A stretch of 64,000 nt of DNA, taken from NCBI GenBank assembly GCA_010909165.1, contig VJWM01000068.1, forward strand, positions 930,001-994,000, in the 5' to 3' direction. The notes under the pieces are model-generated. The model had not been told where the DNA came from. It saw only the letters and a program-made list of their open reading frames with translations, and ran no database searches. Numbering within the stretch: the first letter of the stretch is position 1; every line of letters starts with the position of its first letter. Of the stretch, positions 1 to 11,331 are shown in pieces. A program made the position numbers and the translations under genes. This DNA comes from Anthoceros angustus. Taxonomy: Eukaryota; Streptophyta; Anthocerotopsida; Anthocerotales; Anthocerotaceae.

Positions 1-497
1 TCACTGCCGCCTCCGCCTCCGCTTGAACGCCTCGTCACCCTACCGGTTTCCTTAGGGTTAAGTTTGGCCTCCACTACCGGTTGTCTTCTCGACCGCCCAT
101 GCCCACCCACAACCCCATACTCATTCAACTCACTGCGGGTCGACCCTAACTTAGGAGACAACCCCAAATAACCACCCCTACCCGCATATATAGACCTTGT
201 AGTGGATATCGAGGTCCATGGGCCAAGGAACACCGAGTTTTGACCATTTATTATCTAACCTAGGCAAAAACAAAAAAGAACTCCATAGGCCAAGGACATT
301 TTACTATGAATATCCCCAACTACCGTCAATCGACTTATTTTCACACCACTCTCAAAGAAAAACAAAAAATTCACTTGGGCACATTTTAACAGGGTTCGAG
401 ACTAGATCGTTTAGGTAGACCCCTAGGGCCAAGCAGGTCAGGGAGGAGGCGGGAAGGATACCGGACTCCATACGTCTGAACGGACCCTCACCAATTG
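1..497. repeat. Direct repeat R0, first copy
   Basis: This segment, from a C-rich stretch through a TATA-like CATATATAG (about 183-191) to GGATACCGGACTCCATACGTC (ending about 477), recurs almost base for base at about 1735-2232. The similarity reaches the left edge of the window, so the true start is not visible. The two copies part at about 497: this one runs into unrelated sequence, while the second runs into dispersed element A. The small ORFs inside are not conserved, because a frame-changing difference lies between the copies, so I do not read them as genes. Confidence 0.8.
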
Positions 498-565
498 CGT
501 CCACCTCATTGCCGGTGGAGTCCCTTGAAAATCTCTTCCCATCTTTGAGGAGGGTCCGCTCGAGG

Positions 566-1141
566 TCACCTAATTCCTCTGGGTGGCTCATCATCATCAG
601 TCGGCAAAATTTTCTTCCTCGGACGCGCCTCTTCCTCCGCCACCTCGATCGTTTGGCTTTCATTTTCTTTGCTTTTTTCTGTGTGGCGGCACGCCGACAG
701 TGTGTGGCGTCCACCTTCACTTTTTTTTGGGACCGTCTGCCACTCCGGTCTTCCTCTTCTTCTTGGTAGAAATTTCCTTCTCTTCCTCGGGGCCTGCCAT
801 GGACTCCCGGTGTCAGATTCCTCCTCAATTTCCTCCTTAGGCTCCTCCGCTTTCCACTTCCTCCACAGGCTTCCACATATGAAGGAGGCCACAATTTCTA
901 CCTCTGGCGGGCAATTAGCATGCGCATAAAGATGAACTAGGAATGGTGAAATTAGAGAGGGCCGGGGTAGGAGAAATCGATTCAACCTTTCTTCACTCAA
1001 CTTCTCGAGGATTCGTCCCGATCGATTTTCGCCCGCCAACTTCATGGAGGAACAACGGAGTGGTCGGACAAATAATCCACTTCTTGTCTTTGTAGGGCGG
1101 AGAAGCCATCTGGCGGACCCATTAAGCATCTTTGTTGCCAA
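566..1141 (-). other. Unassigned minus-strand open frame (191 codons)
   Basis: A 191-codon frame lies on the minus strand between the two R0 copies. It is rich in Arg, Lys and Glu, with an acidic run (EEPKEEIEEES) followed by basic RKRRK stretches, and has no domain I recognise. Another plausible coding patch lies upstream on the same strand (about 1527-1330, containing LAQWPNMDHWKVRAVKELG) but in a different frame, with stops between them. The composition resembles the gag-like parts of a retroelement, and the flanking direct repeats support a mobile origin. This is inference only: I see no reverse transcriptase or zinc knuckle. It could be a spurious GC-rich frame. Confidence 0.25.
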
Positions 1142-1734
1142 TTCTCGCGTCGACCAACCATTGGGTTCCGGATTCGCCCGCCTTCACGGGCTGCTTCTTC
1201 TTCTTTGCTCCTTTTAGAAGGTTCCATCACCAAACCCCTGCCTCCTCCTTGCTGCGCCCATACACTTCCCTAACCAATGCGGTCCCAATCACGAGGTTTT
1301 GCTCTAATTCCCTCGCGGTTGCTTGTCTTTTAGGTGGCGGCGCACTCCTGCACATCCCGGTCGTGTAATTCCACCGCTTCTCCATGAAACCCGAGCTCCT
1401 TCACGGCTCGGACTTTCCAATGGTCCATGTTTGGCCATTGGGCAAGCGATCTCGGTGTGGCTTTGGGCGCCATCCTTCCATGATAGTCCCCGGTCTCGCG
1501 CCTCGGGGCCGGGTGCCACCTCGCCAATTTCTGGCAAGGTCGGACTTCGAGTTCCTACCTCCTCCATGCCGCGCCCGCGGCTCGCCTTCCTTCCACAGTT
1601 GCGACTTCAGGTGAGGGTTGGCGGCCCTCCACCACGATCGCGCCTCTCGCTCTCCGGCGATCACGGTCCGCCTCTCGAATCGGCTCCTCGGCGACCTCAC
1701 GCTCCGGCCCGTTGCGCTCCACTCCTCACCTCGC

Positions 1735-2232
1735 TCCGGCCCGGTTGCGCTCCGCCGTTTGAGCAGCTCTGGTCACCCGGTTTCCTTAGGGTTAAGTTTG
1801 GCCTCCACTACCGGTTGTCTTCTCGACCGCCCATGCCCATCCACAACCCCATACTCATTCAACTCACTGCGGGTCGACCCTAACTTAGGAGACAACCCCA
1901 AATAACCACCCCTACCCGCATATATAGACCTTGTAGTGGATATCGAGGTCCATGGGCCAAGGAACACCGAGTTTTGACCATTTATTATCTAACCTAGGCA
2001 AAAACAAAAAGAACTCCATAGGCCAAGGACATTTTACTATGAATATCCCCAACTACCGTCAATCGACTTATTTTCACACCACTCTCAAAGAAAAACAAAA
2101 AATTCACTTGGGCACATTTGCGATTTTCGAGACTAGATCGTTTAGGTAGACCCCTAGGGCCAAGCAGGTCAGGGAGGAGGCGGGAAGGATACCGGACTCC
2201 ATACGTCTGGAGCGGACCCCCTCACCACCCAG
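1735..2232. repeat. Direct repeat R0, second copy
   Basis: Near-identical to the first 497 bases of the window, about 1.73 kb downstream. Differences are single-base or very short, for example one A fewer in an A run near 2010 and a different stretch near 2118-2127. Unlike the first copy, this one continues smoothly into element A through the shared sequence around GGATACCGGACTCCATACG. The first copy is therefore the displaced one: a tandem duplication whose left part was repeated. Confidence 0.8.
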
Positions 2233-2236
2233 GGAA

Positions 2237-4106
2237 GTGTGGGAAGATATCCCTGCTTCCCTCCTCTTGGTGCCTCACGAGCACCAAGGCAGGAGACGGC
2301 GACCCACAGCCCACCCACCACCACGGCAAGAGAGGAGCCCGACGAACTCACGGGCAATCAAGAGGCGGAAGACGGTGCCACCCGCTAACGCAAAGAGACC
2401 ACAGGCTGCGGCTCAGGTTTTGCCCCCGCCCACGGAGTGGCAAGAGGTCAAGAGGCGTGAGAAGAGCAGGAGGTCACCGGCAGAACCCCACCTGAGCTGC
2501 CCTGCCGCCGACCGGGAGAGGCAAGGCCGCCTCGACCCCTCACCCTCCGAGCCCTGTGACGAAGAGGGCGAATAAGGAATTGGCGGCCAAGAGGGCCAAG
2601 GAGGGTGAAGCTCCGACTGCAATCGTGACCTAAGGGGCCCGATTAGGTCCGAGAACCCCCGACTTGCTCCGGATGCGGTGTGGAGGTCCTTGGCGGACCG
2701 TGAGATGCCCGCCTCCACTACGGACTTTTGGGGTCTCACTGGCGGCCGTGGAAGAGACACGGCGGTCCTGCTACCGCCATGGACGGATGTTGGGGTCTCG
2801 GGACCGAGAAGACCTGTGAAGTAGAAGCCACCAGAGGCGATGGTGCTCCTCCGGGAGGCAATTGGAGGCGGCCCAGAGGCGAGGAAGGCGAAGCTCTCGG
2901 CCGCATCAAGAAGGGAAACGGAGGCCGAAGGGAAGTCCGTCCATTCGACAGATCGGACTAAATTCCTTCACCGGGTGACCAAGGCACAGGAGGCCCAAGC
3001 GCTGGTCAAGACCGCAGCGGAGAGGGGTAGCGCAGCAGGAGGCGAGGAGGCCCGCAAGCAGAAGGCTCGCGACTGGCCGAGGCGGCCCAGAGGCGAGGAG
3101 GCGGCCCAGAGGCGAGGAGGCGGAGGCGAGGAGGCTAAGCCGCTAAGATCGACCGCGATCACTATCGGCGTGATCGAACCGTGGAGGGAGATGGAGGATC
3201 TCCGGACTCGAAGCAAGGAGGCGGCGGAGTGTGCGGGCCACCATGCCGAGGAGAAGGAAGCCCGCGACAAGGAGATGGAGGATCTCCACCCGCCGCGAGG
3301 TGGAGCAACGGCGGAGATGGAAGACCGCAAAGAGACTCGAGTGCACCCAAGTTACCATTGAGAGGAATGGTACTGCAGGCGTGATCACGGATCACGAACG
3401 AGATAGAGCGGCTCCGGAGCACCAATGGCGAAGGAGGAGTAAGGCGATGGAACAAGGAGCAGACGCCGAAATGGAGAAGGACTGGCACACGCACCGGGCA
3501 GAGTTCACCGTCTGGAGAGGAGATGGCGAGCTAACGGCCGTAATAAACGGGAGCGAGAGCACCGGACGGTAAAAAGCCGCCGGGTCCAAGGAAGGCGGAA
3601 GGGCTGCGCTATGGCGTGTAAGCCGGGCAGCAGAGGCGAGGAGGCGGAAGCAGCGGAGCAACAGGCGTTGCAGAGGTGACCGAGGCGGCCCTTGTGGCCT
3701 CGCGAGATTCGCCCGCCCGCCCAACGAACTCGGGGGATGGTCCAAGCCGACAAAGACGCCCCGAGCACCAATGGCGAAGGAGTATCGGGTGCTCCGGCAC
3801 ATGTGGAAGAGGCAATCCAAAGAAATTGACTCGGATTTTGCCTACTACCACGCCGAGCTCCTTAAGGCATTGAAGCCGCACACATACGGACGGACCCAAG
3901 GCTCAAGGGATGAAGGGCATGGGGACAGCACGGGGACCCTAGTGGCCCTGTTTGGAGACGACGGCAGCGGGGGAGAAGAGCCTCAGGAGGAGCAGGACGC
4001 GGCCAATACAACGGATCTCAGGGTAAGTCCACCGCAACCTGCTCGGGAGGATAGAGGCGGCCCAGAGGCGAAGGAGGAGCCAACCCGACCCAAGACAAGG
4101 TGGTAG
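2237..4106 (+). pseudogene. Broken coiled-coil ORF of element A
   Basis: Two patches match copy B at protein level. The first is 2237-2575, with MWEDIPASLLLVP and LPPPTEWQE. The second is 3771-4106, with EYRVLR followed by IDSDFAYYHAELLKALK. Between them the nucleotide sequence still encodes Arg/Glu/Ala-rich helices in pieces (for example 2840-3361) but in changing frames, so no continuous protein exists here. The pattern suggests a gag-like or structural coiled-coil protein of a non-autonomous element. I do not recognise the family. Because the two patches are conserved as protein in two diverged copies, they were probably once translated. Confidence 0.45.
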
Positions 4107-4580
4107 GGATGAGGACCTAGCGATAAGAGGTCCGCAGATAAGGGGTCCGAGCTTGGGGACCGGACCTATTCGACCCCGAGGTCCGAACCCCGTAGATGAG
4201 ACCGGACCCGCAGACGGACTGGAATAAGGCACTCAAGTTCGACTGAGTCGAGACCGGACCCCGAGGTCCGGACTCAGGAAGCAAGGAGGAGTCCCCTCCG
4301 ACTTACGCGGGGAGCATGGTCACCGAGGGACCCACCGGGGGCTGGGGGACGACGCAGGTAACGGCGGTCGCCGACCGCCGCCAGAGCCCAACCCGGCTGT
4401 GATTCCGGAAGAGGAAGGGGTCCGCCTCGCGGATCATCCGATTGGGTGCGCCTGCAATCGCCGTGACGGGAGATTGGACCACCAATACCGAGAGAACCTG
4501 ACCTTCCCAGCCCACCGACGAAGGAGATAGGAGGAGGAATAGGATGGTAGGCGGCCGACATGCATCGAGCTGGCCACCTA

Positions 4581-4795
4581 ATAGGTGTAATAAAGACGCC
4601 GACTTGGGCGTAGTATAAGAGGGCTGAGGCTGCTCGGAATAAATCATCTTCTCTTGGTGTTGATGCCGCGTTTCTTGCAGACCTTTGTGTGTCTTCATGT
4701 TAACGTGAGTCCTGAGTCACTGAGCAGGCACGACAGCTCCGGAGAGACTGATCAAGGTCCTGGTGACGGACCCTAACGTGTGGTGGTGTGTGCAG
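4581..4795 (+). promoter_or_regulatory. Conserved non-coding 3' module of element A
   Basis: This stretch is shared with copy B (about 19057-19258) although the flanks are more diverged. It holds TAATAAAGACGCC, a TATA-like TAGTATAAGAGGGC about 25 bases later, a GCGTTTCTTGCAGACC run, and a terminal CCCTAACGTGTGGTGG followed by TGTGTGCAG. An AATAAA signal next to a TATA-like box resembles the U3/R part of a retroelement LTR, and the two pyrimidine-then-CAG sites could act as splice acceptors. I found no matching second LTR upstream, so an LTR role is only a suggestion. Confidence 0.35.
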
Positions 4796-5225
4796 GGAAG
4801 GCGGCGGGGACCCGTTCGCCCAGGCGCCCCGAGGACCGAACGTGTGAGCCGGAGGAACTCGGGAGGCGTCTGAGCCGGACGGAGAGGCCCGCTGAGCAAC
4901 GGAGGAGGTCCGGATCTGTAGCTACCATGCTCTTTTCCAAGGTTGATGAGCGAGTGAGAGTGATGAGAGGAACGGACTTAAGGGGCGAGTGGCGTGCGGA
5001 AGCGTCTGGACGCAAACGGTCTCAAACGCTTGGCCACACCGGCCTCGGTGAACGTTATGAGTAGTTAGACGCAAAACGACGATTGCGTGTGTTAAAGTTG
5101 AGCGGACGCAAAGTAAGGATCGATCGCAACGCTGCAATGGAGCTTTTCATTCTCGAAGCGGACTCCTTACTACAACGACACGGATTGCGGCGCGCTGGTA
5201 GCCATCGTCAAAGTCGCGCCACAAG

Positions 5226-6166
5226 ACGCCACAATTCGGAGGGAGAGTTGGTGTTGCCCAAACTGCACTTTGCCCTCCTTGGATGACTGCCACCTGGAGG
5301 CTGCTCAGCCCTAGATTTGGTTCATCATTCTAAAATACCTAATCCTACCTAAACTGCCGATTTCCCTATCCTTTTTGCCATCCTTAATTAATCGGTTTCT
5401 AATTACTCTATTCATTTACCCCCCTATTGGTGAGCATATATAGTGGATATCTCCCCCCTATTCTAATTTCCTCTTTCGGCCAAGATCTCGTCAGCCTACC
5501 ACGGTAGTCTGGTAGCCTACCGTGGTAGTCTGCGCTTCCTCTCAACCTATCGCCGTAGTGTGGTAGCCTACGGTGGTAGTCACCCATTCCCCGTCGGTGC
5601 GCCTTTCTCGCACTGGGGTCGTTTTGGCCCGTTTCTTTCCCCTGGGATATCCCCTATGCTTCCCTTACAGTATCCTCCAACTCCAGCTCCAAGTTTCTCA
5701 GAAAATTCCCAACATGTCCCTCTTCAATCGTTTTCAGCCAAAAAAAATCGAAGTCGCTCTTCCTCTAGCTAGTTTGGGATGGTTGCCCTAACTTTTGCAT
5801 TCCACAGAATGCTTGCAAGCAAGCTAGAATATCTTATACGACTACTCGTCCTTGGCCTTTGGTGAATGGTTACAAAATCAATAATGTGTGTGATGTGGAA
5901 TCCCTAGACATAGCACTAAGGATTTCTATATATGTGGGATACGCCTATTATTAAAGACATAATATCAACCTAACTTCTCATTACCAATCTAAACTTTCTG
6001 TTTGGATTTGTAATATCTCGAATCCCTAACTATAGCAAGGCTGATCTCTATATATGTGAGACAAGGTCTAGTACAAAACAATATACCCATCAAGCTAACT
6101 TGTATAAGGTTGTAAGACCCAAGTTGTAAGATCCTTCTAAGAGCTGTTCATCGACTCTACCATACC
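5226..6166. other. Non-coding spacer with a short hairpin
   Basis: No credible gene. The stretch turns from GC-rich to AT-rich and includes repeated CTACCACGGTAG / CTACCGTGGTAG words at 5496-5528 and again near 5560-5580. Small open frames (5560-5790) overlap these words and have no conserved feature. Confidence 0.6.
5496..5528. repeat. Perfect inverted repeat, 12-bp arms
   Basis: CTACCACGGTAG at 5496-5507 and its exact reverse complement CTACCGTGGTAG at 5517-5528 are separated by 9 bases. A related word recurs about 35 bases downstream. It could form a hairpin or be a palindromic binding site; nothing next to it shows which. Confidence 0.7.
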
Positions 6167-7182
6167 ATGGCCGCAACCTTTGGAGAATTGATTGATATGT
6201 TGCAAAACTTAATACTTGAGCAAGTTGAGAAAGATGGAACTGTACAATTCGGACGAAAACAAGCCACACTAAATTTGGTGAGCTATCAAACCCTGCTAAG
6301 TAAGTTAATAAATAGATGCTTAATAAATTAGTAAATAAATTGAGTTAAACTGAATGAATTACTTGTTCTGAATAAGTTTTCATGTTAAACTTCTTTGTAG
6401 AATGACCATGTGCATCACTTATTGAAACGTATTCATGCACCAAACAATAGTGGTCATGGAAAACGAAAACAAAACCATGTCATTGGGAGTGAAGACTTAG
6501 AAGATCAGTTTATTTATGTTGTACTTAGTATTGTGTGTGTGGAATATGCATGTGGGCTCAACATGTTGGAGAGCAATTTCTACGAGCAACATTCTCATTG
6601 CACTTTTGGTCGTCCTCAAAGGTTTAAGAAATTAATTCCTAAGATAGGGAAGGCTCTTTGCCACGGCTTGTGCATGCTTCCTCATGCAACAAACTTGAGA
6701 GACTTAAAAACACAACGGGAAATGAAGATACGGAAGTGTAGCAAACTTTTTGAAACATTAGTAAGTTTCTTCAGCTTTATGTATCCACAACTTTAATTGG
6801 TTACTGATTAATAATTAGTATACATAATAAAAAGATATTTTTTTGTGTGTAGATTTTAACTTTAGCACTGTTATACAATCTATTGGAGAAGAAGAGTGAA
6901 ATTCCAACAATATATCCGTTATGGGTACATATGGAGAGGGAGCTTATTCAAAACGGTTTAACCATCCTTCTGGTAATAATGATACTTCTCGCAGAAGAAT
7001 TTAAAATTGATTTACAAAAATCAATCATAAACAGAATATCTAGAAAGGCATTCCATAAAACAATCAACCCTATGAGAAAAAAGATGACCTTAAAATGCAT
7101 TTATGAGATGACATCAATCTCCTTAAAAGCTCTCACCTCGAAACCACGCGATCTTAAAAATTTACCTGAAATCTTTGAGTGA
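6167..7182 (+). CDS. Unknown protein, three-exon gene model
   Basis: Three open segments join in frame with GT-AG introns: 6167-6277, 6401-6760 and 6853-7182, all phase 0, giving about 266 residues. The start is ATG in the context ACCATGGCC. The intron donors are GTGAGC and GTAAGT; the acceptors are TTCTTTGTAG and TTGTGTGTAG. The protein opens with a short helical stretch (MAATFGELIDMLQNLI), has a Lys/His-rich middle, an acidic GSEDLEDQF motif, several Cys (YACGLN, ALCHGLCML) and a hydrophobic segment near ILLVIMILLAEE. I do not recognise it and claim no function. Its AT-rich composition differs from the GC-rich element just upstream. It could be a host gene of unknown family or an exonised piece of a transposon; three clean in-frame junctions argue for real coding. 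The final exon could be longer or spliced further. Confidence 0.5.
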
Positions 7183-7503
7183 AGATAGATATAAATATTT
7201 TTCTCCATCGTGAAGTATGAAGACTTTCTTTTTTCTTCTTCTGCCCTAATCTATATTTGCGCAGAAAGAGGAAGAAAAAATTTGTATAACTAGAACTTTG
7301 TAGAAAGATCTATAGATATGCGAGGCAGACAAACAAGATATTTGAAATGAATTTTCCCCCTAGTGGTTCCTAGGCTATTGCTGGAAGTTGTGGATCGGTG
7401 TAGCTCAGGGTCCTCACACCCAGGGCTGCCTTTGGTTAAAGAACGGGCCTTAGCTTACATGGTTCTTCTTTCTATTTTTCCATGCTAGGCCTGACTCTTT
7501 CAG
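7183..7503. other. AT-rich 3' flank, no gene seen
   Basis: AT-rich sequence after the unknown gene, with no reading frame or RNA gene I can support. The tandem duplication begins at its right end. Confidence 0.5.
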
Positions 7504-8621
7504 GTTTTTCACGGTGGCCTCGGCTACTGACTGTTTTTTAGTCTTTAGAGGTAGCTTGCTGCTCTTTTGCGCTAAGCTCATGCCTAGCATGTTTTGTAAT
7601 TTCGTATTTGTAAGGCTTCGAACTCTCTAAAAAATAGATATTTTTTAATTTCCTGTATTTTTAATGTTTTGACTATTTGATTTTTCCATCAAGTACATAT
7701 TTTTTCTTGAATTTCTATTTTCAGTGTATATATATATATATTTTTTCTTAACATCGTGGATAGACTCGTATTAGGGGTGTGACAACAATGGTATGGCACG
7801 AGTACATTTTTTGGTTCTCATGGTCATTGAGGTTAGAACTACAGATTATGACTTAGTTATAGTTTGGGTTCTGACTTACGGTTGATCTAGCTTAAAAAGG
7901 GCGAGAGCCCATTTGTAAGGATCCAATAATAAGGTCATGAGTACATTGATCTAGCTTAAAAAGGGTGAGAGCCCATATGTAAGGATCCAATAATAAGGTC
8001 ATGAGTACATTTCTTGGTTCTCACTGTCACTAAGGTTAGAATCACAAATTATAACTGATTACAATTTGGATTAAAGCCTTTAGTTAATCTAGTTAAAAAG
8101 ATTAGAGCCTAGATATAAGGATCCCTTAGTCCCATAAGGTGAAAGGAGTGAGTGGAGTGTGAGTTTTGAGTGCAAGTTGGTCGAGTCAAGTTGTGTTTGA
8201 ACCCAACAACTCTTAAAGTTTGTATCCAAGCTTGTGCACGAGCTTGGGTTGTGTTTGAACTTGATGATTGTCTTAGCATCCGCATTTGTGTGCACAGGGT
8301 GACTAGTGGAGTACAATGCCCTATTAGTGTGGAAAGTGCTTGTCGGGACTTTGTGAGAAGTAGAGTTTTGGAATTCCTACGAGCATGTTGTTTCCTTCTC
8401 TTCTATTGTTCGTGTACCTACAATCATTAGGGGAATTGATCGGGGCTAGGACGCAGCCTGCCACTATTAGAGGAAAAGGCTGTTCAAGCTAATTGTCTTG
8501 GTGTATGCGCTATGGAGGCAGGCTGCTAAAGATAGGGGGGCTGACGAGCGCGCAACGGACTTTCCAGCAAAGTAAGACCTTGGGAATTGAGATAGTCGTA
8601 GTCTTACATTGCGATTTCGGG
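7504..8621. repeat. 1.1-kb tandem duplication, first copy
   Basis: Starts at a TTTTCACGGTGGCCTCG word and runs to a CATTGCGATTTCG word, where the second copy begins. It is non-coding. It contains a 64-bp internal tandem repeat (7883-7946 and 7947-8010, beginning TGATCTAGCTTAAAAAGGG), a TATATATATATA run near 7730, and CATGAGTACATT words. The best open frame (8170-8430) is interrupted in the second copy, so I do not call a gene. Confidence 0.85.
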
Positions 8622-9721
8622 TTTTCACGGTGGCCTCGACTCTTGTTTTTTTAGTCTTTAGAGGTAGCTTGCGCTCTTTTCGCTAAGCTCATGCTAGCAT
8701 GTTTTGTAATTCGTGTTGTAAGGCCAGAACTCTCTAAAAAATAGATATTTTTAATTTCCTGTATTTTTAATGTTTTGACTATTTGATTTTTCCATCAAGT
8801 ACATATTTTTCTTGAATTTCTATTTTCAGTGTATATATATATATATTTTTCTTAACATCGTGGATAGACTAGTATTAGGGTGTGACAACAATGGTATGGC
8901 ACGAGTACATTTTTAGTTCTCATGGTCATTGAGGTTAGAACTCTGATTATGACTTAGTTATAGTTTGGGTTCGACTTACGGTTGATCTAGCTTAAAAGGC
9001 GAGAGCCCATTTGTAAGGATCCAATAATAAGGTCATGAGTACATTGATCTAGCTTAAAAAGGGTGAGAGCCCATATGTAAGGATCCAATAATAAGGTCAT
9101 GAGTACATTTCTTGGTTCTCACTGTCACTAAGGTTAGAATCACAAATTATAACTGATTACAATTTGGATTAAAGCCTTTAGTTAATCTAGTTAAAAAAAG
9201 ATTAGAGCCTAGATATAAGGATCCCTTAGTCCCATAAGGCTGAAAGGAGTGAGTGTGAGTGTGAGTTTTGAGTGCAGTTGGTCAGGAGTCAAGTTGTGTT
9301 TGAACCCAACAACTCTTAAAGTTTGTATCCAAGCTTGTGCCTGAGCTTGGGTTGTGTTTGAACTTGATGATTGTCTTAGCATCCGCATTTGTGTGCACAG
9401 GGTGACTAGTGGAGTACAATGCCCTATTAGTGTGGAAAGTGCTTGTCGGGACTTTGTGAGAAGTAGAGTTTTGGAATTCCTACGAGCATGTTGTTTCCTT
9501 CTCTTCTATTGTTCGTGTACCTACAATCATTAGGGGAATTGATCGGGGCTAGGACGCAGCCTGCCACTATTAGAGGAAAAGGCTGTTCAAGCTGGTGTCT
9601 TGGTGTATGCGCTATGGAGGCAGGCTGCTAAAGATAGGGGGGCTGACGAGCGCGCAACGGACTTTCCAGCAAAGTAAGACCTTGGGAATTGAGATAGTCG
9701 TAGTCTTACATTGCGATTTCG
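8622..9721. repeat. 1.1-kb tandem duplication, second copy
   Basis: Near-identical to 7504-8621 but about 14 bases shorter overall. Near the start most differences are small losses from this copy at short repeats, for example GCTTGCTGCTC in copy 1 against GCTTGCGCTC here, and TGCCTAGCATG against TGCTAGCATG. A few A runs are longer here (near 9195). The drift looks like sequencing or consensus error, or very recent decay, rather than old divergence. Confidence 0.85.
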
Positions 9722-10310
9722 AAGTTAGGAACTGCTGAAGGGCCCTAGCCTCCTGGTATAGTCATCAAAAGGTTCTGTCTCAATACGATTGAAGCTTGGG
9801 GACGCTGATATCGCTGGTCTATACGGTGCACACGTGCAGCCCTTACAGATAGTGAATTATCACCAGGCCGTGACCTAAAGCCAGATTATTGTGCAGAAAC
9901 GGCATCAAATAAGTCTTCAAGCTTGAAGCAAGTTGGCCGGTGGAGTCCTTTGACGAGTGATAGTAAGAAAGAGCTCATATATTCGTTGCTCGTGTGTATG
10001 AGGTCCCATACTAACAGCTTAAGCTTCGTGTCTACAAGTGTATGTCACGCATGTACGTAGGTATATCGAACAATGTGTTTCCTCTTTTTACGCTAATTAC
10101 GGTTTACTAGATCAAAAAATAAATTTAGAAAATTGCAATGAGGGTGTTTTCACCACCACAATTACCAAACTCATTTGCTCTATTCATACATGTGTTGGGA
10201 AAAAGGTTCGAGTGTGTGATGCATTGACCAGATTTTTCGAGTGCTATTCCGATCACCTTGCCAAGTGCTGCGGGTAAAGCATCTTCCCCCATGTAGCGTG
10301 CCACAAAGTT
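9722..10310. other. Spacer between two tandem duplications
   Basis: Unique sequence with one 79-codon frame (10038-10277). The frame has no recognisable domain, and a minus-strand frame of similar size overlaps it. I see no supported gene. Confidence 0.5.
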
Positions 10311-11331
10311 CCTTTCTTTAAGAAAACTTTGTCTCACATTCCTCACACACTCTTTTGCCTCCACACAAAGAATCAGCATGATCTGAGTCCTCTTGAAATA
10401 TCGAACTGATTTCCAAATACAAAAGTCGATTATCAAAACATGACTAGGGTTGAGCAAACCCCCACACCCTCACAGTCCCATGGGTCAAAGGGAGAGACTA
10501 TGGGGGACGGCTACTCTCCTACTGACTACATCCAGTCGGAAGACCGCCCGCTGTAGGTCTTGCTGGCAGTATCTAGAGGGTACCGTACTCTATACCGGTG
10601 GAACGGGCTAGGAGAGGGTGGAAGGCCAGGAGATAGCGGGCTGCCCTCCTCAACCGTTTCCGAGGAGCAGGCACCTCGAGTTCCATGAACTCATTGTCCC
10701 GGGTTTCTGGTTTAGAGGCATCTTTCAAGATCTCTTGGATATCAAGGCGCTTGCAGCCATGGAATTGAATCTTGTTTTTCCATTTGAAAAATTGTAGCTC
10801 TTCATCCTGGTTTGAGCGCAGTGCGCTCAAGAATTAGGACAATTAGAAAATGAAAAAAAAAAACACAAGTAAAATATAGCCTCCGGTGTATCCTGGGACA
10901 AACAACGCCCCCGCGCGTGGGCGCCTTCCGTCATAATGTCTAGCTCGCCGCATGCTGCCAATCAGGACCCCCTCGAATTCTAACGCTCCATCGGTTGTGG
11001 CCCAGTGCGAGGAGCAGGAGGAGCTGTCATCAAATTCCTCAGGGGGCAAACGCTTGCGTTTTCCTTCGAAGACCTCCTCACCACTGGATCTTCCGCCGTT
11101 GCTCAGCTCTCCCTCTCCGATCCAAGTTTCTAAGAAGACGAAAGGTGGCGCATGTTTGGGTACCCCTCCATTCGCTTGCGAGGCAGCCCCTCCCCCTAGG
11201 AAGAAATCAACCCGATGTTGGCAAATCCTGTACGACACTCCATCTTATTTCAACCGGATGCCCCTCCTCCCGATCCGCCATCATCTCCTTCTCCTCTCAT
11301 CCCGGCCGACCTCCTCCCCATCCTTTCTTTA
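10311..11331. repeat. 1.0-kb tandem duplication, first copy
   Basis: Begins at CCTTTCTTTAAGAAAACTTTG and repeats from about 11332 with the same order of words: the CCTCCACACAAAGAATCA stretch, the CAGTCCCATGGGTCAA stretch, a GAGCGCAGTGCGCTCAAG palindrome (10813-10830), and a poly-A followed by CACAAGTAAAATATAGCC. Plus-strand frames (10952-11332) are Ser/Pro-rich with a GGKRLRFPSK patch. The second copy breaks these frames, so coding is doubtful. Confidence 0.8.

Larger units (their letters stand above)
2150..5225 (+). mobile_element. Dispersed coiled-coil element, copy A
   Basis: This ~3.1-kb unit is homologous along its whole length to 16380-19725 (copy B). Shared landmarks in order are a start motif (GGAYWCCGGACTCC), a protein patch WE(E/D)IPASLL, the patch PTEWQE, a long Glu/Ala/Arg-rich coiled-coil stretch, the patch SDFAYYHAELLKAL, tracts of repeated GGACC/GTCCGGACT, a non-coding module with TAATAAAGACGCC and TAGTATAAGAGGGC, and an end near CTTACTRCAACGACACGG. 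No reverse transcriptase, transposase or integrase is visible, so it looks non-autonomous. Coding parts of copy A are broken by frameshifts. Exact ends and target duplications could not be fixed. Confidence 0.55.

Noticed and set aside
1-5225. R0 direct repeats as the two LTRs of one small element
   Set aside because: The second copy continues smoothly into element A, no TG...CA ends or target duplication could be found, and similarity extends past the left edge of the window; a displaced tandem duplication fits better.
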